From Phoronis ovalis (lineage: Eukaryota; Phoronida; Phoronidae): a DNA stretch of 16,065 nt. Position numbers and translations under genes: made by a program. The DNA lies in the NCBI GenBank assembly GCA_028565635.1, contig JAOXYB010094604.1:1-16065 (forward strand). Direction: 5' to 3'. Shown in pieces: positions 1 through 9,606 of the stretch (position 1 is the first letter of the stretch; each line of letters opens with the position of its first letter). The notes under the pieces are model-generated. The model worked only from the letters and a program-made list of their open reading frames with translations, was not told where the DNA came from and did not search any database.

Positions 1-696
1 TGAACATATCTGAACTCGGCCTTACGTGACCTACATCTCTATCAATATCCGTGGTTTACCACGGGTCCCGTCTAGTAATTACTATATTGCATTTAACTAG
101 AACAAATAAAACTAAACGTTTCAGAATATTAGAAACCGGGTCATTTTACACTCCTTTTTATATTCGAAACTTGCATAACTAGATATATAAATGCAAATAC
201 GACTAAGAGGGAACGATATATAAGTGCAATAATAAAACTGGAAGCAAAGAAACTCACAATGTCGTGTTTTAAAAATGTGGATGGATATTGTACATATACG
301 TGTTTATCGTTCGTACCGGTTTGCATTTACATAGTGCACGACGCATAAACAACTTTGTACACATGACATCATCAGTAAAATATACAGTAACACTCGTACT
401 ATACAACACAAAGTTGTTGGTATCATAAATAAAAATGATGGCAATCATTAAGGTTTACCTTTCCCAATTCCTTCAACGCGAACAATTAGGTACACGAACA
501 CACCGTCCCTCGACACAAACCACAACTTCAAGTGAACTACTCTATTTTCGCACCCTCGAATAACATTTGACTCTAGAAACAAACGGAGTACCAAACCCAA
601 GAATTCCCTTTTTAGGAAACTGGAGGTTCGCTATTTGAAAGTATGGTAGGTCTGTCATGTATTTAGAAAAAATCAGGGACAGCGCGACGTACTTAC
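1..696 (-). other. M13 gene intron 5, partial
   Basis: No further M13 exon was found here in any minus-strand frame. The next family block (a Trp-Met-Asp segment before the zinc helix) is absent, so the intron runs off the left edge. It contains a small hairpin: AACAACTTTGT at 348-358 opposite ACAAAGTTGTT at 408-418. A short inverted repeat GTGGTTTACCAC lies near position 50. Confidence 0.7.
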
Positions 697-919
697 CAAT
701 GTTTTACTATTGTCAACAAAATGATCTCTTATGAATAAGGCACCAAGAGCATTGTGTAAATTTTTTGAAACAAAATTGAAACAGAAATTCCAGTGTCCTA
801 AAAATTCTTTCTGTCCAGTTTTCGCAACATGAAATTCTCTGTTCACGTGCACGTATTCCCAGGATAAGTATTGCACGTAGTTTCTCATCAGAGTCCAAGC
901 TAAATAATTGTGTATTATT
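697..919 (-). CDS. M13 protease exon 5 (last exon inside the window)
   Basis: 223 bases, residues 427 (last base) to 501. The acceptor TTTATTTTTTAG has a strong pyrimidine tract, and the donor GTAAGTAC follows ACATTG. It contains NYLAWTLMRNYVQYLS and HWNFCFNFVSKNLHNALGAL, matching the M13 N-Y-L-x-W and W-x-x-C...N-x-x-x-A-L-G blocks. Reading the upstream bases as coding also stays open, but this acceptor restores both frame and family spacing. The gene must continue beyond position 1. Confidence 0.9.
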
Positions 920-3900
920 CTAAAAAATAAATAAAATTTTGGTACGAATATTGTGTAATCTTGTGCTGGAGTAATTCTTGCGTTTAACCTAACATTTACA
1001 GTAGTTTTGCAATAATTATTAGCCGATTGAAAAATGTCCAAACGTTGAAAAAAAGTACACTACCCATACGCTTGTTTGGTTGAAAACTGATTTTTTTTCT
1101 AAAAATCTTTCATATTCAAATACCTCTACCTTCATTATTTGCCAGAAGGTTTTTAGAGTTACTAAAACATCTGGTCCTACAATGTAGTTGGAAAACATTT
1201 TAAATTTTAAAATTATAGTTATTAAAGTAAAAAATAAAAATTTGATATCTAAGCCAACAGCCCTTGGAAAACGAACTGCTGTAAAAACAGCGTAGATTAT
1301 TAATAAGCAACTAGCATCTCACAAAAGATGGAATTGCAGCAGACAATGAAAACTATACCATACTATACCTTTCTTCCTTTTTTTTAACTGTCTTATCAAC
1401 AAGTTGTGCCATGGCGCGTATATAGTCTTGTTCCACCAAGACAACTTTTGTGTTTCCGTTTACAAGCGCATCATTGAATGCGTATTTAAGAATACTAGTA
1501 AAATCTATTTGGTGATTCAGTGTCAATTCTTGCAACGTTATTCTGTTGCTATGCTCATGAGCATTGGCTACTGGCAACGTATATCGAGTTATGTTTGCGA
1601 GTTGGGATTCAAAGTAAAATACATCATCCACGAATATATTGATGCGTTCGAAACTACTGTTGCCATGAATCCAGCCAGCGTCTCTCACCAGCAAAGAAGC
1701 AACATTTCGCATGAAATTCTTATAAGCTTCCTGAATCTGCAAAGGAAAATTAAGATATCCAAGCCATAACACAAACATTGATAACTCGATCATTCTTAGT
1801 TGTTGTAAGAGTATTTATATTTATATGCTGATAACGTGATGATAGCGTACCTACAATGTAACTTATTTAATAGTAAGACAAATTGTATATACATAAAACG
1901 AAAACTGTTCATATTTCTATAAATAATTAATCAAATACCGTCATGATATTTTCAAAACTAAAAACTCACATGTTTTAAATCTTCTCTAAGGAAATATATA
2001 TTTTCCATACCCAGCGTATTTGTATTGTCAAGCTGAAACAAACAAATAATATAACAGTATGTATTACAATATTTTGGACATGTTTCGTAAAATATCTCTA
2101 GGAAAATACAGTAGATCTTCCACTTCCTTATTTTTGTTGTAATTAACAACAGTGCGTGATATCCCAAACCTTGTCAAAACACTGTATTCGGGCCTACCTA
2201 ACCAACGTAGACTCGAACCGTCAATCTGCACCTGCTACTCGAACCGTCGTTTCCGTAGACTCGCACAAGTTGCCAGGAATTCGTACAGATTTCCGGAGAC
2301 TCGAACACTTGTCGAACAGCAGGTCCGAGTCTCTGGAAATTTGTACGAGTTCTTGGCAACTTGTGCGAGTCTATGGACACGACGGTTTGAGTAGCAGGAA
2401 TTTTGGTGCGAAACCCGGAAAAAGGGTTCGAATGCATGGTAGGAAACAGGTGTGCGAGCGTGGATTGAAGGTTCTAGTCTACTCTGGTTAGGTAGGCCTG
2501 GTATTTATGAAATTAAAAATGATTACCGTAAGCCTGGATCTAATATAAAACTGTTTTATGACTTCTTACATGTCAACTCTAGCCATTTATCTTACCACAA
2601 TTATTCTTTTAGTGGCATCTATTTGATCGGTATCTACTTCAAATGAAAACAAAGGATTAGACCAGTAGTCAATATGAACTTTCATCACAGACTTTGTAAA
2701 ATTCCATGCTTCTTTTCCGTTACTTGTCCAGTTTGAAAATACATACCTTCAAAATATATGAGATTCAAGCTTTTTTATCCCGAAACAACAAAACCAAAAT
2801 AATAAATTAAAGTAATCTCGAATTTCGAAATTTTGCCAATATGGCCACGGAGGGGTACTCGAGGTATTTTTTGGTGGGGGTGTGCAGTCCAGTTGAAAAT
2901 TTTGTATTTGGATTGTATACTTCTTACTGTATTTTTTTGGATCGCTACCGTAAAGAAATTAAAAATTAGGATTGTTACCCACTGCTTACAGCAAATAATT
3001 TGGATTAATTTTAAGTTTGTATCCGTAAAACGATTTTTGGAATTTGGTTTGTATCAGTCAGTTTGCGTAATGGATTGCTACTCAAAATATTATAAAATTT
3101 TGGATTGCTACCCTTATATTTCACAAAATTTGAATTGCTAACCTTATATTTCAAAAAATTTGGATTGGGTTTGCTACCGCAAGCTGAAATTTTGGATTGG
3201 GTTCCGCGGCACATCCCCGTATTCAAAAATCATGAGTACCACGTACCCCCGGGACGGCCACCGGCACGGACCGTGAATAAATGTTTGCACGATCTTTATA
3301 TATGAATCAAAGTTTTATTACGCGTTATTCACATTTAATATATTTTTTAAATCACCCTCGGAAAATCACGAACCCAGTATTCATAATTTACGACCAACTT
3401 TCGACAATTTTTCATTATAATATTGCATTGGGTGCAAATTTACGAACACAGTGTATTCTACTCCAAGAATTAAACATCAGACGTCGTGCTTAAATTTTGG
3501 TACCAACAATTTAAGTTACGGAAATGGGATATGGCTACAAACGCGATACTAGAAACTAGTACATTCTATCGATATCTACATTAGTGTACAGTATTTGTTG
3601 ATATGTATGTATTGCACTATATTCAGGTTTCTGGTACATTTTATATTATCAAGCACTTACCAGCCATCAAGTGCATCAACGATAATGTCTACCAATGGGT
3701 TACCAGCTGCTTTCATAGTTTCATATTCATTTAAGCAAGACATAAATAATTCCTTTAGCTTCCTTTCAAATGAAATGTCATTATTTCTTTTTATTGGAGA
3801 TTCTAATAATCTTCTTAATTTTTCTTTATTTCTATCAAACACCTCAGAAAAGATTGTCCGTTCCAAAAGATCTGGGTTTAAAGGGTGTCTCATTTCCCAT

Positions 3901-4358
3901 TGGTTACAGGCATAAGAATAAAAATCCGCACACGGGTCTATTGTCGTGTTCATATTTGACAGCAGCCAAGATGAAGAATCCAAGCAGCCAGGAGTGGTAC
4001 AGATTGGAGGTGGCAGTGGGGGACACGTCGACTGTGATAGCGTTGGCGTAGGATATTGAGTAGAACTAGTTGATGTAGACGTATCAATAGTTGGCTCCGA
4101 TGCCGCGTTTATTTTGTTTGTGTAGTTTTTTTCTTGGTGCAATCCTCCTTTTTTAGTGGTGTTCATTTGTACACCAAGTAGAATACCCAATGCAACACAT
4201 GTAACCAATAGCAACATCGTAAGAAAGAATAACGCGCGTTCACAAAGCGTTACAGTTTTATTGTTGTGTATGTTTCTAGACGTTTCAGTAGATTGGTAAG
4301 GAACGATGGTTTCCAGATCGTCCATATCATTTTTTCTGTATTTAAATATTGCTGCCAT
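697..4358 (-). CDS. M13-family zinc metalloprotease (neprilysin/ECE-like), 5' part, five coding exons
   Basis: Exons 4358-3661, 2746-2596, 2032-1970, 1736-1369 and 919-697 join in frame (junction phases 2, 0, 0, 2, 0) to 501 residues with no stop. Seen: cytosolic tail 1-41, one membrane helix about 42-63, a Ser/Thr/Pro stalk 89-120, then the M13 ectodomain opening (paired Cys, NMNTT, DPCADFYSYAC, W154). The M13 landmarks SCLNEYE and LDGW and the late W-F-C...ALGALF block follow. M13 proteins are type II ectoenzymes of about 700-770 residues that cleave extracellular peptides. The zinc-ligand helix HExxH and the ExxxD helix lie in the missing C-terminal third beyond position 1, so catalytic competence cannot be judged. 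Possible N-glycosylation sites are N66, N78 and N137. The start is the first ATG before the tail, with no other candidate in frame nearby. Neprilysin versus ECE subclass is unresolved; the exon 5 block reads closer to ECE. Confidence 0.93.
920..1368 (-). other. M13 gene intron 4
   Basis: About 450 AT-rich bases between donor GTATAG (1368) and acceptor TTTTTTAG (920). I see no gene, RNA or clear repeat in it. Confidence 0.75.
1369..1736 (-). CDS. M13 protease exon 4
   Basis: 368 bases encoding residues 305-426 plus two bases of Arg427. The acceptor is TTTCCTTTGCAG and the donor is GTATAGTA. Recognisable blocks are AYKNFMRNVASLL, FESQLANIT, ITLQELTL, IDFTSILKYAF and VVLVEQDYIRAM, matching the family's Y-x-D-F-M, E-x-x-L-A, x-x-L-Q-x-L, W-x-x-F and V-x-x-P-E-Y-L stretches in order. 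Confidence 0.92.
1970..2032 (-). CDS. M13 protease exon 3 (63-base micro-exon)
   Basis: 21 codons, phase 0 at both ends, between acceptor TTGTTTCAG and donor GTGAGTTTTT. It reads LDNTNTLGMENIYFLREDLK followed by H. It sits where M13 enzymes carry the I-D-Q...G-L-P-x-R-D-Y-Y segment. Leu-Asp, Gly and an aromatic are kept, but the usual P-x-R-D is not, so this copy is divergent here. Confidence 0.82.
2033..2595 (-). other. M13 gene intron 2
   Basis: 563 bases between donor GTAAGATA (2595) and acceptor TTTCAG (2033). More than half of it is a foldback element at 2189-2500, listed separately. The frames open through that element are by-products of the repeat. Confidence 0.8.
2189..2500. mobile_element. 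312-bp foldback / MITE-like element
   Basis: The ends are CGGGCCTACCTAACCA and, inverted, CAGGCCTACCTAACCA. Inverted similarity continues inward through most of the element: the arm CTGCTACTCGAACCGTCGT at about 2231 pairs with its near-identical inverse around 2377-2395, at about 90% identity by eye through the central arms. The 5-base direct repeat GTATT flanks both sides (2184-2188 and 2501-2505), a candidate target-site duplication. It is more GC-rich than its surroundings and has no transposase frame, so it would be non-autonomous. I do not assign a superfamily; an accidental flanking repeat cannot be excluded. Confidence 0.8.
2596..2746 (-). CDS. M13 protease exon 2
   Basis: 151 bases encoding the third base of Trp233 and residues 234-283. 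It contains NWTSNGKEAWNFTKSV and LFSFEVDTDQIDATKRIIV, the counterparts of the family's N-W...W, L-F and D-x-K-N-S blocks. The acceptor is TTTTGAAG and the donor GTAAGATA. It was found by reading the minus strand for the segment that M13 homology requires between W233 and exon 3; no long open frame marks it. Possible N-glycosylation sites are NWT and NFT. Confidence 0.9.
2747..3660 (-). other. M13 gene intron 1
   Basis: 914 bases between the exon 1 donor GTAAGTGC (3660) and the exon 2 acceptor (2747). About half is a repeat element at 2842-3260. The rest (3261-3660) is AT-rich and featureless to the eye. Confidence 0.75.
2842..3260. mobile_element. Inverted-terminus element with degenerate internal tandem units
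   Basis: The left end TGGCCACGGAGGGGTAC and right end, inverted, TGGCCGTCCCGGGGGTAC match. A second paired motif lies about 30 bases inside: GGGGGTGTGCAGTCC on the left and, inverted, GGGGATGTGCCGCGG on the right. Between them (about 2895-3195) are loosely repeated units of roughly 30 bases such as AAATTTTGGATTGCTACCCTT. No protein is encoded. The same GGGGTAC / GGGTGTGC cap recurs near 9.3 kb and 15.2 kb, pointing to a dispersed family. Confidence 0.65.
3661..4358 (-). CDS. M13 protease exon 1: tail, membrane anchor, stalk and ectodomain start
   Basis: Residues 1-232 plus two bases of codon 233. The tail is polar, the hydrophobic run RALFFLTMLLLVTCVALGIL marks the anchor, and a low-complexity TSTSTSS/PTPT stalk follows. 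The exon ends GATGGCTG before donor GTAAGTGC. The first base of the next exon completes Trp233, giving the family's G-W before the next conserved block. It is unusual for the family that the anchor, stalk and first ~110 ectodomain residues all sit on a single large exon, but nothing is broken. Confidence 0.93.
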
Positions 4359-4760
4359 GTTTTTGTTTCGATGGATACACTTCGTAATAATAATAATTTA
4401 GTTTTAACTGTGGAATACACTCGTCATCAATATTAGTGTACTAAAGAAATCTAGTTGTTACGTTACGTTATTGCCTGTTTTCGATTTTTCCTAGCGTCGT
4501 TTATATCCAGTTAAAGGAATAGATGCCAATATCGTCCAGTTTGTGATTTTAAAAATAGCCGGCATTTCCTTGATTATATTGCATAAATATTATAATTCGC
4601 TTTATCGCATTTCCCGTATTCAGTCCAGTTTAGCTTCTAGTGGTATGTGATAATTACGAATAGCTACTGAAGGAATCCAGTTATAAGTGTTACCAAGCGC
4701 TTCTATTATTGTTTACGTCGCTTTATAAGACAAAATTTGCAGATTACAAATATTGCGTAG

Positions 4761-4770
4761 TATATAAAAG
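4761..4770 (+). promoter_or_regulatory. TATA-box-like sequence
   Basis: TATATAAAAG matches the TATA consensus on the plus strand and is followed directly by the E-box CAGCTG. It points away from the M13 gene and no recognised plus-strand gene starts downstream; the first ATG frame after it is only 16 codons. It could serve an unannotated non-coding transcript or be chance in AT-rich DNA. Confidence 0.3.
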
Positions 4771-5737
4771 CAGCTGTTGCACCAACAAGAAAGAAAAAAG
4801 CATATGATCTGTACCACGAACATAGGATTACACGTTATCGTCTCTTCGCTGTAATAATAGAACCTTATCTTAATCTTGGTTGGCACTGCAAAGTATCCAG
4901 TCAGTGTAATCTCATGAATGTTTACTATGTATACATTCGTGTCTTGGTTATCATGGGAGTTATATAAATTATCCTCTTTAAATAATGTTTTGAATATGTT
5001 TGAATTATTAGACTATTTGATAATTAACCCCGTAGTGTGGTTTTTGAAAACACAAACTTTTGTATTGGATCTTTCCAACAGATTTTATCCTTATCTTGCT
5101 AGTATTCCGTACAAAATATTTTGTATAAAGATTACTATGTTGTTTTGTATAGTAGTTAAATGTGTGTGTGGCCTTAAGCACTAAATAATCCATAATATAT
5201 CTTATAAAATAAAATGAAACAAAGGAACCAATTGTAATACATGTAGTTTGTAACATTCAAGTAGTACGGATTAAAAAAATGACTAAAGTTGAAAAATACC
5301 ATTCTAATTATAAGAGACAATGGGAGAAGTTTCAGTGTACAACGTTTTGAAAATCAATATTCTCTTTTTTTTGTTAATAACTGGTTTATACTGAATTACA
5401 ATAATATTTTATTTTATGAAAACTTTATTATAAACTAATTACTAGTTTTCTATTGAACATTGTGAAGTCCAGCTGATATAAGATACATCAACAAAAATAT
5501 TCCTCTTGTAGTTATTTTAACAGCTGATTTTAGTTTTAAAAATATGTTTTGTAAATGGCTACACGCACAAGTTCTGGTAATCAAGTTATCTAAAAAAAAA
5601 TCAGTTTACTGAATTTTCGCCATCTCCTATAACATCGGTTTAAACGTCTGTACGCAAGAAAAATACCATTTCTGACCCGTTCTGGCAATATGACAAGTAA
5701 AATGCTATACGTAATCTGTACATTTTTAATACATGCT

Positions 5738-5760
5738 ATTTGCATGCACTAGATGGCGTC
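5738..5760 (+). promoter_or_regulatory. Octamer and CTCF-like core, adjacent
   Basis: ATTTGCAT at 5738-5745 is the POU octamer. Directly after it, GCACTAGATGGCGT (5746-5759) matches about 12 of 14 positions of the CTCF core CCASYAGRKGGCGC. It lies between two divergent genes, where an insulator would make sense. This is motif evidence only. Confidence 0.3.
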
Positions 5761-6689
5761 AGTAGCTATGAACTCCATCAAATCCACAATTCCGCGTTTT
5801 GTAAAAGAATCGCGTAGCAACGGTTGTCTTGCATCGGTGGCTCCAACAAATGCATGAAAATTGCATGTGCAATATCTGAGCTTTTTAATTTGTTAAATTG
5901 GGCTATGTAGATGCAGTAGACCCGGGAGTGACATCTCGGTTACATTTCCTACTTGAGAGTACGTACACCATTAATTCATCTCCCGTCCGTTATTACGGAG
6001 AAATAAGATATTTCGGCATTAAATGAAAATAATAATTTCTTATCCTTGTTCGCTCTAGTTTTTAAAAGTAAGTTCCCTACAATTGTCTTTTTTATTTTTC
6101 TTAATAACATTTATTACTTCTTAATAAAAAAAATCTGAAATGTTTAAAATGGTGGTTCTTTAACAAGGCACGTGTTACTACTATTTTTATAATTAAAAGC
6201 TTTGTGGTTTGAAGAGCAAAGAATTAAATAAATAATTAAATGTACATGATTTGGTAGGGGGTGTTTTGCAAAACCAAGGATTAATGCTTCTGGTCACTAT
6301 CAGTTTTTAAGATTAAAAATCATGGCATATGAATCAAGAAATTTCAAATCTTTAAAATTTAGTAGCTTTTTCACAAAGGCAAGGATTATTGCTACACTAT
6401 AATTCTTATCAGAAATTATTAGGGAGAATTTTTTAATATTATCAGTAAGGTTATTTTTTGCAGCAGAATGCATAAAGTGCGTCAATATTTCACGTTGGAT
6501 GAATTTGATGATGTAGTCCACATATCCCAAAGTTGCAAGGCAATAACAGTAAACAAGACTTTTGCTAAAAATCTATCTGTATATATGTAGTTACTATATT
6601 GTAAAATGTTATAACTCAGCATATTATAAGGAATTAATATGTCCAAAATATTGACCCTTTGGTCTAGTTTTAAAAAAGTGAGATAAAAG

Positions 6690-6785
6690 TGGTATCGGTC
6701 TCTTACTGCCTTCGGGAACAAGCCCCTTCCACGCCCAGGCAACGCCCAGCGCGGCGTGGCTCCGAAATCACACACCTCACTTAAC
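6690..6785. other. GC-rich patch with hairpin
   Basis: A sharply GC-rich block in AT-rich DNA. CCACGCC (6729-6735) pairs with GGCGTGG (6753-6759). No tRNA fold or promoter boxes of a SINE were recognised. It may be a fragment of a mobile element. Confidence 0.35.
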
Positions 6786-6960
6786 CCCAAAAAAATCTCC
6801 CTCCTAAAAAAATATTGGTTGGTTCTCTGTAAAGGTATGCCTTACACCTACACAATATTGCTTGTTACTATACATCTTCTGTGAATGAACAATCATGGAT
6901 CCGAAAAAACTGTAACAGATGAGTTGATTGATTTTATTTATTAGCTTTTATTTATGTACG

Positions 6961-6980
6961 TTTTTATTCATGAATAAAAA
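6961..6980. repeat. 20-base perfect palindrome
   Basis: TTTTTATTCATGAATAAAAA is its own reverse complement. Outside it, a TGATTG stretch upstream and CAATCA downstream extend a weaker symmetry. Function unknown. Confidence 0.6.
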
Positions 6981-7226
6981 AAACAATCATTTTACAAGTC
7001 TTACACAACAAATGTTTTACTTAAATTACAATTAAGGTACATCAAACATATATTTATACAGGTATTAAACGTCCCTGAAAGTGAAAACATTGATTGCAGA
7101 GTGAACGCTTAAAAAACATACAACTAATCTCATAAGATCAATAATTGAAGAAAAAATATATAGATACTTTTCATCTAAAACATCTTATAATTGTCAGAAA
7201 GTAGCCTTCGGGATCTGTAAGCATAC

Positions 7227-7375
7227 TGTGAGTTTGTGAATTGATATATTGGTGAATTGTATTTTGAAAACTGTAGTGAATGGTGAATAGCACTATTTAC
7301 TGGTGAACGTGAATGAGGTTTAGAAATTGCTGGTGAATGGTAAATGTACTCTATTTAAATGGTGAATGGTGATAT
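7227..7375. repeat. Degenerate TGGTGAATG-rich stretch
   Basis: At least six imperfect copies of TGGTGAATG or TGGTGAATT occur at irregular spacing (near 7249, 7281, 7302, 7331 and 7360 on). This looks like a decayed simple tandem repeat. Confidence 0.55.
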
Positions 7376-7962
7376 GTAAGAGGTATACACTCCCCTCTAT
7401 ACTTGTTAGGATTGGTCCCATAAGTCTATTGGTTTTGTACGTTTTTCTGCTTTTTTCAATTTTTCCCACTAAAATGTTAACAATAACATATGAATTTCAG
7501 GGTGACTCGGATATACTATTGTTCAAATTGTATGTTTTTATGTTGTATCTAGTTTACTCTAATGCAGTTATAATAGATACTCATAATGGAAATAATGAAA
7601 TAACACTCAACTTTAATACTTTTTGCCAGACAGTACATTATCATAATTATTAAAGTAAGTTTTAATACAAGGATATAAATTTATATTCTCAGGTAGTCAC
7701 TGGGAGTCACTAGGAAACACAGTTTTTATACGACTACTTAACTAAAGCTACAATTGTGAGATATATGTCCCTTGTGAGAAAATAAAGCTACAGTTTGTAT
7801 TGTAACACCTGTGTTAAGCGAATCATAACATCCAGTGTCATCTACAGTAGATACTTTAATACCATAAGCAGAATATAAGAGATATAAGTTAAGAGTACAG
7901 GATATGACATGATCGAGTAGATTTATATTACCAAACAACTGTACAATTTTAGCTAGCTGAAC

Positions 7963-8000
7963 TGGCTATAAATGTACGCTGTGGCTATAAATAAATGCGC
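7963..8000. repeat. Short tandem duplication carrying TATAAA twice
   Basis: TGGCTATAAATGTACGCTG is followed by TGGCTATAAATAAATGCGC, a 19-base period with matching first 11 bases. Each copy contains CTATAAA. No gene starts nearby. Confidence 0.5.
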
Positions 8001-8517
8001 TAAGTTTAAATATATATATGTCTTGCTATATAAAAAATAAATCTACAGTATCACTTTTGCAATGCAATACTAAATTTACCTGCTTCGTGTATGTCAAGTA
8101 TTCAATTTTACGGTGCTATTCTTTTATCCCTCTCGATATCAAATGGTAATGATGAGATTTCATTTTTTGGAATATTCAACACTGCTTCTCGGCCCTTTTA
8201 ATTGTTTTATAAGTTGAGTGTAAAAATTTAACATTTTAGTTTTGAATCATTTTTTGATGAAATAAATATTGTTTAACTTTAAAAGTATGAAGGTAGATGT
8301 AAATATTCCACTTTTGGTGATTTCAGTGGTGATATCCGGAAAGTTCTTGGATGGCAATTTCTTTTTATTCTTACAGTTGTTTTTTTCAAAAAAATTCTCT
8401 CTCAATTCAAATTATTTTAGGAAGTGGTTATGGCGTTACCGAGTCTTGTGATGCAATTTTTAATTTACTTTTAATTTATTTATTGCATATTATACAATTC
8501 TAAGAATCCACTTTATT

Positions 8518-8882
8518 CAGCCCGGTCCAAAATGGCGGCTATTTTGGATTTTGATATTTTAAAAATTTCATGCAAATATTTGAGATTTCTTGGATATATT
8601 TTATTTTTCTAAGCCAAATTAAATCATCAAAAATACTAAATTTCAGAATATAACCATTATCAATGAAATATAGCCGTTACTATTGTGTTTGGCTTGAAAC
8701 CTCAAACATCTAAAAATCACAAAAAAGTGAAAACAACGCAAGTACTCTTCAGATTTTTTTTAAATGGCATAATATTCCAATTTATGAATTACCTTTATTT
8801 TTATCAATTTTGGAAAGTATCTTTTAAAAATCCAAAGTTTTATTAAATTTTAAACTTGGCGCATTTATTTCTGGTCACCCTG
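8518..8882. mobile_element. Possible degraded foldback element
   Basis: The left end CAGCCCGGTCCAAAAT resembles the inverted right end CAGGGTGACCAGAAAT, and both have TTTGGATTTT further inside. The interior is AT-rich with no coding frame. No convincing target duplication is seen, and the inverted similarity away from the ends is weak. Confidence 0.35.
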
Positions 8883-9059
8883 TAGATATAGTTCAAACCC
8901 AGGAGTCACTACAAATGGTTACATACGGGCGGGCAGGCAGGCATCATTAAAATCGGGAAATCCCTGCCCGGGAGCGCGAGAGAAGTTTGACAAAAACTTA
9001 CCATTTGAACCGGACACTATCAAAAAGCTTATCCCTGAAACAAAAATCAAGAAATCTAC

Positions 9060-9359
9060 ACCTTGATCAGTATATAAGGAAAAATATCCTTGTAAAAATC
9101 TTCTGCAAGAATATCATATCCAGTATTTGGACCAGACACTGTTTACAGTAGTGAAATCAAGAGGAAAACGGTATTTTCTTCATTTTCTTCAATCTCGACC
9201 CAAATTAGATGACAGAAAATGACAGACCCTTGACCCGGATATAAATGTAAAATGTATCCCTTGAAATGGACGCTATGACAAAAAATGTACCCCTTGACTG
9301 CGCCTGACATACCCGTCTTCGCTTTCTATTGAGTGACCCCGTTGAACTACCGGGGGGGT
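9060..9359. repeat. Degenerate tandem units with an inverted GGGGTAC-type cap
   Basis: Loosely repeated units like AAAAATGTACCCCTTGA (best at about 9247-9300) run up to CGCCTGACATACCCGT and then ACTACCGGGGGGG. Read on the minus strand, these endings give a GGTA / ACGGGTATGTC cap like the one at 2842-3260. It is probably a truncated member of the same family. Confidence 0.45.
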
Positions 9360-9410
9360 TGAACTTAAAACATGCAAACAATTAATTGACGTTTTAATCG
9401 AGTGAACTTC

Positions 9411-9418
9411 TATATATA
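9411..9418 (+). promoter_or_regulatory. TATA-like run upstream of the FABP gene
   Basis: TATATATA lies about 190 bases before the FABP start codon. This is a plausible distance if the 5' untranslated region is about 160 bases, but such runs are common in this DNA. Confidence 0.22.
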
Positions 9419-9606
9419 TGGTATGCTACTATTTTTATCAGAATACTTATCTTGAGTCACATGATATTACATAAATAGCAGGACATATGAGTGCTTTAGT
9501 AGGTGTATGCGACTGATTATATTGCGTATCCTGTCTAACCTACACCAACGGAATCCTCTCTTGCATAGATAGCATCATATGTAGGATCTATACCTGTGAA
9601 CTAACA

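Larger units (their letters stand above)
4359..9606. other. Intergenic region between divergent M13 and FABP genes
   Basis: About 5.2 kb with no exon I can support. The open frames here are AT-rich, lack family motifs and lack splice or start context. It should hold both promoters and 5' untranslated sequence. Items listed separately are an orphan TATA-like box (4761), an octamer plus CTCF-like core (5738-5760), a GC-rich patch (about 6690-6785), a 20-base palindrome (6961), a TGGTGAATG-rich stretch (7227-7375), a 19-base duplication (7963), a possible foldback element (8518-8882) and a degenerate repeat (about 9060-9359). Confidence 0.7.

Noticed and set aside
1-640. Search for the next M13 exon
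   Set aside because: No minus-strand frame shows the expected Trp-Met-Asp block or an HExxH helix, so no exon was called.
1404-1769. 121-codon plus-strand open frame
   Set aside because: It lies opposite M13 exon 4, has no family motif and is explained by the real exon on the other strand.
2428-2440. tRNA B-box-like GGGTTCGAATGC
   Set aside because: It lies within the foldback element, with no A box at the right distance and no cloverleaf; not a tRNA or SINE promoter.
2152-2491. Overlapping open frames of 79-111 codons on both strands
   Set aside because: All fall inside the foldback element; the repeated residues reflect its inverted arms.
4918-5184. 88-codon hydrophobic plus-strand frame
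   Set aside because: AT-driven composition, no motif, no start or splice context, and an equally long frame on the opposite strand.
7366-7653. 95-codon plus-strand frame with a hydrophobic start
   Set aside because: It begins at the edge of a simple repeat, has no recognisable domain and no supporting splice sites.
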